64,000 nt of DNA from Leucocoprinus leucothites (GCA_013368445.1 JAACJO010000001.1:3658001-3722000), one strand, 5' to 3'. Numbered from the stretch's first letter, positions 38,026 to 48,390 are shown. The notes: generated by a model not told the origin, from the sequence alone. Made by a program: numbers and translations.

Positions 38026-38706
38026 GACCGCCCCAGCATTGACTAAGAGTATGTTGGTCGGTATGTGGTTGTCCTTTCGACATAATAATCCAGTTAAACG
38101 AGGGGCGGCTAAACTCCGGTCCGGGGTCGGATTGATTTCGGCGCCTTTATTTCATCACATGACTACCTCCCTTCCCTACCTTTCCTTCATTCTCCCATCC
38201 CTCTCTGGTCAGACTGGGCTTTTGTCTTATGGATTTCTCGATGACTCATACTCTGAACGAGCCAAATTGCGACTTAAATACTTTCTATTGGGTACAACAC
38301 CCAGAAGTCTATGTTTTCTAACCTTGGGAGCGAGGAATTTCCCCATGACAATCCCTTCCTTCTCTCCTTGTGCCACGCTCGAGCCACGTCACCCTTTGAA
38401 AAAGCGACCGGCAGATCATTTCTATTACTCCTTTTCTTCTCAAGAACAACTCGTGACCTCGAGAACGCAACGCTTAAAACATACCCGTTTCCACTTGTGT
38501 CGAATCCAAACCCAGGTTCGACACTTCCACATTGAAGGAACTCTTGGCAAATTTGTTCCGGGCGACGTGGCATGATTCTGATCATTGTATCGTGTATTGT
38601 ATTAAGATTCTTTCGAACTATCGAAGATTCTCCTGAAGAACTATGTCCGTTGCTCGTATAATAACAAAAATACAATGAATACTACGATGTCAACTTTGTC
38701 CGTCAA
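38026..38706. other. Intergenic, 0.7 kb
   Basis: Promoter side of GH92 copy 2 and 3' flank of the first DUF6987-like gene. A plus-strand frame at 38015-38575 is open but starts antisense inside the GH92 signal peptide and shows no motif, so I do not call it a gene. Confidence 0.4.
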
Positions 38707-39795
38707 TTACTTCTTTCCTCCGCTTAACCAGTCCCCGAGACCCAAGCTCTTGTAGATCTTGTCGAGTCCCTGAAAGCGCAACAAATGTCAATCCTCTAAT
38801 ATATCTGAGCGAATGCCAGTACCCACTGTAGCGGCAACGATTCCCTTGAGAAGACCGTCAAGACCGAGACCACTCAACTAGAAAAATCACGGTAAGCTAT
38901 TGTCGTTTGCATGTCGAATATTGAAAAACACTTACAAGGTTTCCTACTAGATTGAGAACACCAGCAAGCAGCATGCCTACTCCACCAACAATTTGCGTGA
39001 GAGGTTCTATCAAGAAGTGAGCAGGAAAGTCGATTAGTGTTCCATGCACAAATTAACGTACGGCCCAAAGCATCAAGCAACGGCCCAAGATCCCTCTTGG
39101 CCTTTGGGAAGCTATCTAGCTTATTCTTCGCCCATTGGATCGTACCTTCAACATTTTCAACAAGCTAAAACAAAGACTCAGCGTCAAAGTACCAAACTGT
39201 GAAATAAAGGTCGACCAACCACTTTCAATGCCTCTGCGAGACGTTGCTCGGAAGGTGTGGCTTTATGATCTTGCATATTCCTCTTTGCTTTGTTCGACAA
39301 TTTCTTGTCGGGATCAGCGCCATTCACAGCACCCTTCGTCTCGTTCAAGATCTGTTCCGCTTGCTCGAGGAGAGGTTTGACTTGTTTCACAAGTTCTGCT
39401 TCATCCCTGTCCTCTTCCTTCTTAGCCTCCATGCCCTCGATGTGCTAGAAAGATTGGACCAATCAGACACTATAATGCCGGGGAAAATGCCAAAGACTGA
39501 CCTTGCGAATCATCTGGCAAAGCGGTACAACACGCTCGTTTGCATTCTCAATGATCAACGACAATCGGTCTGCCAATGCATTATCCTGATCAATTTCTTC
39601 TTGGGTACGAGAATCCTGCTTCTGATCGGTAGCCTGGTCGTCACCGCCTTGGGTGTTGGAACGCTCGTCATTCAGGGAAATACCGCCTTTATTTTTTCCT
39701 CCAGACTTCTTCCCCGAATCGGCTTTCGATCCGGTACCACTTTGAGTGGAAGGGGGAGCGGGAGCTTTACCAATATCAGCTGAGGGGTCGGACAT
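38707..39795 (-). CDS. DUF6987-like protein, copy A
   Basis: Multi-exon minus-strand gene of unknown function resembling fungal DUF6987 proteins. Exon 1 (ATG 39795) gives a Lys/Gly/Ser-rich disordered head, then TQEEIDQDNALADRLSLIIENANERVVPLCQMIRK. Later exons give HIEGMEAKKEEDRDEAELVK (coiled coil), NMQDHKATPSEQRLAEAL, NVEGTIQWAKNKLDSFPKAK, PLTQIVGGVGMLLAGVLNLVGNL (hydrophobic, membrane-inserting or packing), LSGLGLDGLLKGIVAATG and LDKIYKSLGLGDWLSGGKK. Splices after MIRK and after ALKV were joined and are in frame. The whole gene is duplicated at 42895-43883. It is divergently paired with the small basic protein gene at 40691. The match to DUF6987 is from memory of the family pattern and needs a profile search. 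Confidence 0.8.
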
Positions 39796-40690
39796 TGTGA
39801 ATGAATATAAAAAGCAAGTTGTTTCATATTTTTGAGTATCTAGCTAGTGTTATATAGTAGCGTCTATTTCTTCTAAGCTACATTGCTCAAGCCCATTGTG
39901 CACTGCCGCCTGCGCCAGCGATCCACGTTCCGCGTCATTGAATTGTCATATTACATCGTCATTCTCCACACTTGCCGAGTGTGTTTTTCAAAGTAGCAAC
40001 AGTGTGACAAAAATAGAGTTGAGTGGGTAACGACAAGAATAAATAGCACAGCCAGGAAGGAGTGGTGGAGATGTGATGTAGTAGCGGGGAGCGGGCGTCT
40101 GTGTGAAGGTGTGGGGAAGCGTAGCGGGGCCTGGCCCTGGGCATAAGGGAGCTGATAGTTCCTTGGCGCGAGAAGAGAATCGGATATGATTCATGCAAAC
40201 CCCTGAGCGATTCCCATAACAAGACTTGCTAGTCGTCATTTGTTTTTTGACGCAAGCGTCGATACAATGCCTCCATGGTTTGAAAATCCCCATTCAACAG
40301 TACGGATCTTACGCAGAGCGATCATTTATCTTGTGGTTCATTTACATCCCATGGGGCTGGGGACGAGTCAAGAGGTATTCCTGCCCTAAAGCGTTGAATC
40401 TCAGACAAACGCGACTCAGAACCATTCTCAAGATAAATGGAGAAGAACGTTCTTTGTCTGATCACAGCCCCTGACGTCACCAAGTTGCACCGCAGGCCCC
40501 GACTGGAGTGGGTATGCGTTGAATTGGATCTCCCTTGTCGTCACAACATATAGCTACTCCAATATTTAAGACATATGTGGATTACTACTTGACTTTGTGA
40601 TCTCCTATACATCACTTCCTACCCCTCGTACACTCGAGCTCTCGCCACTTAATCGATAAACCCCTTCGTTCCTAATCCATTACCCCCACA
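39796..40690. promoter_or_regulatory. Shared divergent promoter region, block A
   Basis: About 0.9 kb between the divergent ATGs of the DUF6987-like gene and the small basic protein gene. Two stretches recur in block B: GTAGCGTC near the minus-strand gene (39857-39864; block B 43954-43961), and CGTCAC-ACATAT followed by ATATTTAA on the plus-gene side (40537-40570; block B 45082-45121). Confidence 0.45.
40537..40570 (+). promoter_or_regulatory. Conserved core promoter element, block A
   Basis: CGTCACAACATATAGC, then ATATTTAA at 40561-40568, about 125 nt before the ATG of the small basic protein gene. It matches CGTCACGACATAT and ATATTTAA at 45082-45121 in block B, at a similar distance from that gene's ATG. 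ATATTTAA probably serves as the TATA-like element. Confidence 0.5.
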
Positions 40691-41225
40691 ATGGCTCCAA
40701 AACATCCCGGATCCCGTTCCCAGTCTCAACAAGCCCAGTCTCGCGAGCCCTCACAGGATAGAGGTCCTCAACCCCAATCACAATCTCGTCGTGGACGTAG
40801 TCGTACACGTCGTAGTCCCTCTGTCTCGAGTGCCATCAGTGATAGTGGTCCCGAGGAAATTCCTCAAGGTGAAGGTCGTCGGAAACGCAGGAACAAAAAA
40901 CGCCAGGGTGGTGGTCTTCCCGCTGTTGATGAGACTATAGAACCTGTAGGCAGAGAGTTGGCTAACACGGCAGGAGGCGCTGTCGATACAGTCGGTAATA
41001 CTGCGAAAGGTGCCGTCGACGGTGTTGGTAACGCCGTAGGTGCCGTAGCAGGAGGAGGAGGAGGAGGTGACAAGCCGTTGAAATTGAGACTGGACTTGAA
41101 CTTGGATGCTGATATCAGATTGACGGCAAAAGTACATGGAGACATTACACTCTCACTCTTGTGAGTATATCTCTACTTGCATATGGCCTTCGGGTGAAGG
41201 GTGCTTAACTGAGATAAGGCGCTAA
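40691..41225 (+). CDS. Small basic disordered protein with conserved C-terminal tail, copy A
   Basis: A 158-residue protein of unknown function. Exon 1 is 40691-41160; intron 41161-41218 (GTGAGT...TTAACTGAGATAAG); the second exon supplies only the last codons (L-R-stop at 41223-41225). Without splicing the frame stops at a TGA overlapping the donor, so the product is almost the same. The N-terminus is Ser/Gln/Arg-rich (SRSQSQQAQSREPSQDRG, then RRGRSRTRRSPS). A basic patch RRKRRNKKR follows, then a glycine/alanine/valine repeat region (TAGGAVDTVGNTAKGAV), GGGGG, and a 31-residue tail beginning DKPLKLRLDLNLDADIRL and ending KVHGDITLSLL, likely beta-structured. The tail is nearly identical in the duplicate at 45229. 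It is divergently transcribed from the DUF6987-like gene. Confidence 0.75.
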
Positions 41226-41769
41226 ATGATTAGTTGATCTCGCTAGCATGATGTGAGCCTTTCGTGCCTGTCGCCCTTGTGCGTTCGGTTCGTCATGGAG
41301 TCCATCTTTGTACGCATTAGAGAGGATGGTCTTTGGGCATTGGGCGTTCCTTGGGATTTTGGTTGTACGCTATCTTTGGCTTTATTGATACGTTTTGACA
41401 ATTTTTGAAACTGGACCTGACAATAATGCAGTCCTTGGCTTCGTAAATACATATGGACGGACCAATTTGTTTGTACTTTTGGCGAGGCTTATCCGCCGAT
41501 TCCTCATAGAGATCATCGTTAAATTGCAATAACGTTCACGCATGAGTCGGCCTTGGCTTAGTGGCTTGGGGCTGTCATAAGATTTCGCCGGTCATTCAAG
41601 GGGGTTTTTTGGATGACGGAGGAGTTCAAACACAGGAGCAGATGATTTAAGTATATTTTAGATATACACATGTGCTATAAATCTGGGCTTATTGCTGGCC
41701 AAGCCGGCAATACCCAAAGATAATGCAAATAACGAGGGCAACGTTGTGCCGTTCATGATGAGAGGTCGC

Positions 41770-41806
41770 CTTCATGAAAGCACCTTCATGAAAGCATCTT
41801 CATGAA
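41770..41806 (+). repeat. 14-bp tandem repeat, 2.7 copies
   Basis: The unit CTTCATGAAAGCAC/T is repeated with a partial third copy. Non-coding. Confidence 0.65.
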
Positions 41807-42781
41807 TATTCAGGGAAAAGTCACAGTGAGAGTTTATGTGAGTGGCCAGTCACAGATAAAGTCATCATAAACGTTGAGTATCTTTGCTTTGATCGAATCC
41901 CCCGGCCTCTGTTCAAGCTGCCGTCATACCAATGAGAGAGGACTCTGCAATTTTCCGAAGGAACCAACGTGTCGGGGAAGTCAGGAGCGTGACCTACAGC
42001 AGCGTAACACGCGTAACAGTCAATCGAATACAGGCGCTTAATCACCCTGCGTAGTCGCTTTGACTTACCACTACCGAATCTCACATACCACTCGTTAAAT
42101 GGGACAACGCCTGCTCTCACTGCGCACAGCCAGACACTGGCTCTACTCAAGCCTCTCGTGAAGCGTCAGGAGATATCTCTCGTTCCTTTCACGCCTTCAA
42201 CGATGCTACGCTTGAGTACTCGCGTTTATTCATGGATCGAATTTCTTCCGGGCTTTCACTGGGCTTACACGAAATATCTCCTGTGGTATTATACTCAGGG
42301 AATCAGCATTCACCTTTCACTCGAATGCGTCCATAAAGTGGTCAACTCCTACCTCTGCTCAGAATCTGCCAGTGAGGTCGTCAATAGCTATCTGTAGAAT
42401 ACCAGACTATTGTCAGTTTTATGGCTGATACAGGACTCGATGTTGCACTGGATTTTGCAGCAAATAAACCCATTCATAATAGTCTTTTTCTGTCTACCAC
42501 GGATGTCGATGGGGTTTTCGAGTGTTTATGCCCTGTCTTCGTCCACGTCTAGTGAAAGTTAACCCCATACGTGACTCAACTTGCTCTACTTCCTTTGCGT
42601 GTAATTCATCTCATAAGACTTCGAGGTCCGCTGTTATTCTTACTGCGCCAACCGACTCTTGTACACCCGACATCTACGAATACTTGCTTTGTTCAATGTT
42701 CCGAACACAAGACGATTGAACTGACCCGATGGATTTTTAGGAGCAATCCCAGCCAACTCAGTGAGTTTTGTATATTAAGCA

Positions 42782-42806
42782 AATAATAATAATAATAATA
42801 ATAATT
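42782..42806 (+). repeat. AAT trinucleotide microsatellite
   Basis: Eight perfect AAT/ATA units just beyond the 3' end of the second DUF6987-like gene. Confidence 0.85.
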
Positions 42807-42894
42807 TACTTATGCTACAGAGAACTATTATAAAAAATTATATCTACTCTTATACAATATCGAGAACAAATACAATGTCAATTCATCAAGTTGA

Positions 42895-43883
42895 TCACTT
42901 GCCCCCCTTCAACCACTTATCGAGGCCCAAGCCCTTGTAAATCTTGTCGAGGCCCTAGAAAGATGAGTGTGTTAACTCCGGAAATGAATATTGAATATGT
43001 GGTGCTCACTGTAGCAGCGACGATTCCTTTGAGGAAGCTATCGAGTCCCAGACCGCTCAACTAAAGAATTAGTGAGTCATCGTCGAGACTTGCATCACGT
43101 CGGGGAAACTTACAAGCCTCCCTAGAAGATTAAGAACACCAGCAAGGAGCAAAGCTACTCCACCGACGATCTGCGTAATGGGTTCTATCAAAAAAGTGAG
43201 CAAGAATTTAGGATTCCGAGGGCGAATTGACAGACGGCCTAAGGCGTCAAGCAGGGGCCCAAGATCCTTTTTTGCCTTCGGGAATGCGTCAAGTTTATCC
43301 TTTGCCCATTTGACAGTTCCTTCGACGGTCTCGACGAGCTAAGTAGGGCTGAGTGTGACCCAATCGAACATTGATTATAGGTTAACTTACAACCTTCAAC
43401 GCCTCTGCGAGACGCTGCTCAGAGGGCGTGGCGATATGGTCTTGCATATTCCTCTTCGCCCTGTTTGTCAATCGCTTGTCGGGATCGGCTCCTTGCACGG
43501 AACCATTGGTCTCATTCAGGATTTTGTCCGCTTGCTCAAGGAGAGGTTTGACCTGCTTGATTAATTCGTCTTCGTCGCGGTCTTCCTCCTTCTGGGCTTC
43601 CATATTTTCAATGTGCTAGAGGGGTGGCCGGTCAGGAAGCCGATGATATGTAGTGGAACCTGTCGATGCTGGCCTTGCGAATCATCTGGCAAATCGGAAC
43701 GACGCGCTGGTTCGCATCCTCAATAATCAACGACAAGCGGTCGGCCATTGCATTGTCCTCGTCAATCTCTTCCTGCGTGCGAGTATCTTTCTTCGTTTCT
43801 CCCTTGATCTCTTCCGCCTTTGATCCCGCCTCGTTCTGAGCGGCGGATGCGGCGGCCTGGACGTCGGTAGCGGGGTCAGACAT
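42895..43883 (-). CDS. DUF6987-like protein, copy B
   Basis: Paralogue of the gene at 38707-39795 with the same exon order. The head is shorter (MSDPATDVQAAASAAQNEAG). It is followed by TQEEIDEDNAMADRLSLII, NQRVVPICQMIRK, HIENMEAQKEEDRDEDELIK, NMQDHIATPSEQRLAEALK, TVEGTVKWAKDKLDAFPKAK, PITQIVGGVALLLAGVLNLL, LSGLGLDSFLKGIVAATG and the end LDKWLKGGK at the TGA 42895-42897. Divergence from copy A is concentrated in the disordered head; the body is highly similar and the intron positions coincide. It stands divergent to copy B of the small basic protein gene. The function is unknown and no break was seen. Confidence 0.8.
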
Positions 43884-44607
43884 TATGTGTGAATAGAGTA
43901 GGTGTGTTTTCGAATAAATTCTGAGCGTATGAAGAACATCTATCTAATACCTTGTAGCGTCCAAGACCATCTCAGACCTACTGAGCACCAAGTGCGTCAG
44001 CAGACCACGAAATATGAGACTTGTGCAACCCAAACTCGCTCTCGCCTACAGGAATATGGCCCCTGAGCGCTGGGCATCTGCGACCTCCGACCGCCGGGAC
44101 AAACCCGCAGTTGAGTCAGTGGGTACCTAGTAATCAGACGCTAATTACATCTGTGTTTAGTCTCTCGGTAGGTTTGGCAAGTCAATAACTCGAATTGTTT
44201 TTGGTGCCCAGCCCAGCACTCGATGACGAAGCATCGATCATTCTACCAATCGTATTTTCTGGAAAGAGCGGATCAAACAGAATTTGGGATGTCTCTCCAC
44301 TCGATTTTGAGATTGTTTCTAGGTCGCGTCAAGACATTACAGTTCGAGACCCAATACTCCAGGATATTTGAGCACCTCTCGATTTGTCGCCACTTTTGTA
44401 AAATGATTGTAGATTTGTGAGAGTGAGTCTACAAAGACTAGCCCCTAAGATGGGATTATTCGTTCAACCAGGATATATGTATACAGGGTAGCACGAGTGA
44501 GCTGTGAATATTTATTATTGTTATTGAATATTATTTAATTTTCTTCCACAATAGCGGGTAGCAGACTCAGATGTCCACCGATCGGTATTCCCGAGAGTGC
44601 CTCTGCC

Positions 44608-44709
44608 TTAGCGTTCTTTCAGTTTCTCTATGCGTCCCGCTACTTGAGCTTCGTTAATGAGACCCAAGTCTCCAGTGCCAAACGCCGACTCTCCCTTGAT
44701 GATCAGCTC
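44608..44709 (-). pseudogene. Orphan terminal-exon-like fragment
   Basis: On the minus strand an acceptor (TTTTTTCAG) is followed by 33 codons and a TAA: ELIIKGESAFGTGDL, then GLINEAQVAGRIEKLKER. The composition and the clean acceptor look like a real last exon. Upstream sequence (44713-45120) shows no further exon and overlaps the promoter of the plus-strand gene. Most likely a relic left by a rearrangement or insertion. I do not recognise the parent gene. Confidence 0.35.
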
Positions 44710-45081
44710 CTGAAAAAATGAATCCATCAATCCATCAATCCCACACTCTTTGTTTATCCTTTTCCTTTTCCTCTCCTTAAGGAACTATCAGACTGATAGT
44801 ATCAGTGGCCTACGTATTGGCCCCACTACGCCCCCCACAACCCACACGACGGTCGCTCTAATTTGAGCGTCCCCACCGCTCCTCTCTGTGCTATTCTCTC
44901 TTTCTCCTTTCGCAAGTACCCCGTTTCTTCCACCCTTCATTTATCTTTTCTCATCCCACGGGAGCCTGGTGCTATTTATTGTGGTGTGATCCACCAAAGG
45001 ATTATTTTTATCGCAGTGTTACCGCCTCGAAAAACACGGTCGCCAAGTGTGGAGAATGACGATTATATGACAATGTTGTAG

Positions 45082-45121
45082 CGTCACGACATATTCTAGC
45101 CACAGCAACCTCGATATTTAA
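45082..45121 (+). promoter_or_regulatory. Conserved core promoter element, block B
   Basis: CGTCACGACATATTCTAGCC, then ATATTTAA at 45114-45121, 108 nt before the ATG at 45229. It matches the block A element in sequence and position. Confidence 0.5.
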
Positions 45122-45228
45122 ACCATGTCTCGAATATTGTCCAATATTCCTAACGTGTCACCGACTTTTATTTGCCTATTCCAACCGCACAGCCATATTA
45201 TAATCGTTTCTAACTCACTATCTCTTCA

Positions 45229-45707
45229 ATGGCCCCCGGATCGCGTCCACAGTCCCAAGCCCAGTCTCGTGAGCCCTCACAAGATAGAGGAGGTTCTCAA
45301 CCACAACCACAGGAACAAGCATCTCGCCGACGTAGCCGTTCGCGCCGTAGTCCCTCCGTCTCGACCATCAGCGACAGTGGCCCGAGGATGTTCCTCAGGG
45401 TCGTCGGAAGCGCAGGAACCAGAAGCGTCGAGGTGGTCTTCCTCCCGTTGATGAATCCGAGGATTCTGGAGGTAAACAGGTTGCCAATGCTCCACAAGGT
45501 GCAGTACAAGAATCCGGCGGCGGCGGCGGTGGTGGTGGAGGAGGAGGGGGCGACAAGCCCTTGAAGCTAAGACTAGACTTGAACTTGGATGCCGACATTA
45601 GATTGACAGCGAAGGTCCATGGAGACGTTACGCTTTCACTCCTGTGAGTATTTTTTGGTCACATCTGGCCTTCAAGCAGAGGGTACTTAACTGAGATAAG
45701 GCGCTAA
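45229..45707 (+). pseudogene. Small basic disordered protein, copy B, with a one-base frameshift
   Basis: Paralogue of the gene at 40691. It starts MAPGSRPQSQAQSREPSQDR and continues RRRSRSRRSPSVSTISDSGP. At 45381-45383 the frame breaks: CCC needs a fourth C to continue as GPEDVPQGRRKRRNQK. After that base the expected frame is fully open, through a Gly-rich stretch to DKPLKLRLDLNLDADIRL and KVHGDVTLSLL. The same intron follows (donor GTGAGT at 45644, acceptor GAGATAAG at 45700, stop TAA 45705-45707). Over the 31-codon tail, 15 codons differ from copy A and 14 of those are synonymous. This argues that the tail has been translated until very recently, or that the missing C is an assembly error. 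Confidence 0.72.
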
Positions 45708-46468
45708 ATGCTTAGTTGATCTCGCTAGAATGGTCTGAGCCTCTCACACTGTTCGTCTTGCGCGTGCTATTCAAGTTTACCTTTCGGCATGCAGGGGGGA
45801 TAGGCACTGGGCATTGGGCATTCTGGTGGTGTGCGATATCTGTTTTTATTCACTTGGACATTCTTTTTGTTAAGTTTTTAAAGCATTACGTTTTGGCCTT
45901 TGGCCGGTATATACGCACGGACGAACCAGTTAATCTTTAATTTTGGCGAACCTTACTAGAAGACACTGTTAGTAGATTGTGTAGTCGATTTGCCAAATAG
46001 CCCCTCTGCTCCAGTTATTCATTGGCTTGACACTTGTTTAAGTATGATTTGAAATTAGGTAGGCCTTTGCCGTCGGATACATACTTCCCTTTGTCCCCGG
46101 AGCACCACTAGTCGAGCACACCTTATAGAAAGTTTGTGGTGTTAAGAGGAGTCAACAGCTCGGCTCTGAGAACTTCGTGCTTGCTAGGGTATGATGTACG
46201 TACGCATACTCGGTCAGCGTCACTCGGGCTGGTTTTCGGTGGAGAGTCATATGCCTAAATCTATCAGATAATTGGCTTAATATAAAAATTGTCGGGGTCC
46301 ATTCATTACAAACTCATTTCAAAGTAGTTCTTCCGGCATTAAATGGAAAACATAAAGGTAGCCAAATACCACCAGCACAAGATGAAGTCGCAGGCGAGCG
46401 AGGTCGCACAGGGAGTACAATAGTAGGGATACAGTGGCAACCACTTCGTTTGAGTTTTCATAAGCCTA
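45708..46468. other. Intergenic, 0.76 kb
   Basis: 3' flanks of the small basic protein gene (+) and the F-box gene (-). No coding segment seen. Confidence 0.4.
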
Positions 46469-48390
46469 CTACAGTCGCAATCGTGCAGAACGCTCCTTCG
46501 AAATACCCAGTTGTCTTCGAAGGCTCATGATCATTGCCTCCACCTCCTTGTCGATACGACGAACCGCTACTCCTCTCCCCGAAGTTTTAACGAGCTAGAC
46601 ATCTCGCATCTCAACCTTCGCGCTGTCCATGATATCGATAAACCCCTCTACGGTAACCGGTTCTTCGCCATACGATCTATGTTTATCGTAGATATGCACA
46701 ATAACCACAGGAACCTGATTGAGCTGGAACATATCGGTGTGGAAAAATGGCACGATTTCATGTTTCGGAAATTTCCCCATCTGCAATTTCTTGAGTGCAG
46801 TATGCCTACCCACGAACTCAACCACTTTTGACAAGAGTTCCGAATATAAACCGTGGTTGGGAGATATAGTGAAAGAAATGAGGTTGGGACAGTCCATCAA
46901 TGGCAGAAAGTCTTCGCAGAATGAGCCCTTGAAACTGATGTCCAAGAAGCGTAAGTGCGGTAGATGAACTAGCATCTGAGGAGGCTCGTCCCCATCAAAC
47001 TCGGCGTCATCGTTGTAGTCCAATAGTTCCCCTGCCAACGTCAAGCTTATAAGACTGGGAATTCCACGAATAAGATCGAGGGCTGGTTTGAGGGATAGGC
47101 TTTCATCAAACTCGAGGAACAATTCAGTCAAGTCGTTACAAGGCATATATTTGACCATAGTAACCGCCATGACGCCAGAGAAGCTATTCCAAGCAAGGGA
47201 TCGAAGGCATGGAATATTTGCAAGTGCTTGGACGAAATACTCGACAGTATCGTCCATTGTTTCGGGGTCGAGGCTGGGTATGTCGATACTCAGATGAGTG
47301 AGCTGATTAGCGCCAGAAAAGTCCCTGTCGGAAATCATGTCGATTGGCAAATCACAGATGTAACCAATCGTAAGCCGTTTCCAGCGAGAAACACTAGTCC
47401 AAAGGGTTTCAAGGATCTCCGCGAAATGTTCACTGCCTTCCTCGCACTTTGGGCAATAGCCATCCACGGGACTGATATGTAAGGTGATGGGAAGTGTCTT
47501 TGAGCGTTGGATCCAGTCTTCATAGTACGCTACCGGTGGCGATGGCGGCTCTTTCAAACAGAGATCATAGTCAACTACGACAAAAGTCCAAAGCTGAGGA
47601 GTTGATTGAATGATCCAGTTCCAGCGTCTACAGACGAGTCGAAAAGTGACTCGCGCATTATGAAGGCTGAGGCAATCCCCTTCTCCCGAGAGCTCTTGTT
47701 CCCAAAAATAAATATGGAATATATTCGCAAGCATCTCCGTTGGAAAGGCGTGGATGAGGGTGTTCCTTCGGATTGTCGGTTCCGGGTCAGTTGTCATCCC
47801 TTGCGCTATCACAGTGGAGGCTATTTCGACGCTCACATGATGGGGTCTGAGAGGCGCGTACGGGATCCAGTAACCAGCGGAGCTGCACGTGAGCTAAGTA
47901 TGAGGTTGCAATATGGTTCGACTGCCGGGAAGATAGTAGTATTGCGATGAAATGTACGAGCCGCTTCCGTAGGCTGCATCAGGTATAAGTACCGCCAGCG
48001 CACAAAGGAAGATGAGATAGGGATCATATCCCGGATAGACAACAACATTAGGCTCGCCACCTGGCGGTCATGCAATTTCCAAGGGACGTGTAGTACAAAG
48101 GAAGTCGGAGGGTTGCATCGACGACAAGAACAATCCTTGTTCCGGAAGGGGAACTTAGCTCATCCTGGTAGAGCCTGCCAGGCAATTATGACTCTATACG
48201 GGTATACGTCAAGCTGATTTTTCGTGATCTCACCCACCACCTTGTGCCTCGTGTTCAGCAGCCTGATTCACCTTTTAATTTATGTCAGTGAGCAGATCAA
48301 GGGATATGGCCGCAGTCGGCTGCCAGGACGTTTTGGCGGAGTTAGAATCAAGAAATATTCGGAGTTCTCCATGTTCGTGTGTAGCTGGCT
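46469..48390 (-). repeat. Inverted segmental duplication, arm 1
   Basis: Reverse complement of 59130-61045 at roughly 80% identity by eye. It covers the F-box gene, its 3' tail and about 600 bp upstream. Matched landmarks upstream include TGACATAAATTAAAAGG (59227 / complement of 48287) and CCAAAACGTCCTGGCAGCC (59180 / complement of about 48325). The arms are about 10.7 kb apart. Confidence 0.8.
46595..47797 (-). CDS. F-box/LRR-type protein, copy 1
   Basis: Single-exon gene, 400 residues from the ATG at 47797 (MTTDPEPTIRRNTLIHAF). The frame is open a little further upstream but has no ATG there. The F-box lies at the N-terminus (HAFPTEMLANIFHIYFWEQE ... RVTFRLVCRRWNWIIQSTPQLWTFV) and would bind Skp1 of an SCF ubiquitin ligase. 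The remainder is irregular leucine-rich repeats (HLSIDIPSLD, LTELFLEFDESLSLKPALDL, ISLTLAGELLDY, HLRFLDISFKGSF), which would bind the substrate. Agaricomycetes carry large families of such genes. Compared with the duplicate at 59.7 kb, the TGG at the C-terminus has become TAG (46595-46597). The frame stays open for 41 more codons, so the protein is probably shortened. Confidence 0.85.
   Translation of the reverse strand: MTTDPEPTIRRNTLIHAFPTEMLANIFHIYFWEQELSGEGDCLSLHNARVTFRLVCRRWNWIIQSTPQLWTFVVVDYDLCLKEPPSPPVAYYEDWIQRSKTLPITLHISPVDGYCPKCEEGSEHFAEILETLWTSVSRWKRLTIGYICDLPIDMISDRDFSGANQLTHLSIDIPSLDPETMDDTVEYFVQALANIPCLRSLAWNSFSGVMAVTMVKYMPCNDLTELFLEFDESLSLKPALDLIRGIPSLISLTLAGELLDYNDDAEFDGDEPPQMLVHLPHLRFLDISFKGSFCEDFLPLMDCPNLISFTISPNHGLYSELLSKVVEFVGRHTALKKLQMGKFPKHEIVPFFHTDMFQLNQVPVVIVHIYDKHRSYGEEPVTVEGFIDIMDSAKVEMRDV

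Larger units (their letters stand above)
41226..42894. other. Spacer between duplicated blocks, 1.7 kb
   Basis: No supported gene. The first 40 bases after the stop (TTAGTTGATCTCGCTAG) recur after copy B and are probably 3' UTR. A 14-bp tandem repeat and an AAT microsatellite are listed separately. Confidence 0.4.
43884..45228. promoter_or_regulatory. Divergent intergenic region, block B
   Basis: 1.3 kb between the second pair of divergent ATGs, 0.45 kb longer than in block A. It contains the recurring GTAGCGTC (43954-43961, and again 45078-45085) and the core element described at 45082-45121. It also contains an isolated exon-like segment on the minus strand (44608-44709), absent from block A, which may account for part of the extra length. 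Confidence 0.4.

Noticed and set aside
38015..38575. Plus-strand open frame of 186 codons
   Set aside because: It begins antisense to the signal peptide of GH92 copy 2, extends over its promoter, and shows no domain or good codon pattern.
47798..47836. Upstream extension of F-box copy 1
   Set aside because: The extended frame begins with GTG; the first ATG is at 47797, matching the position where similarity to copy 2 becomes protein-like.
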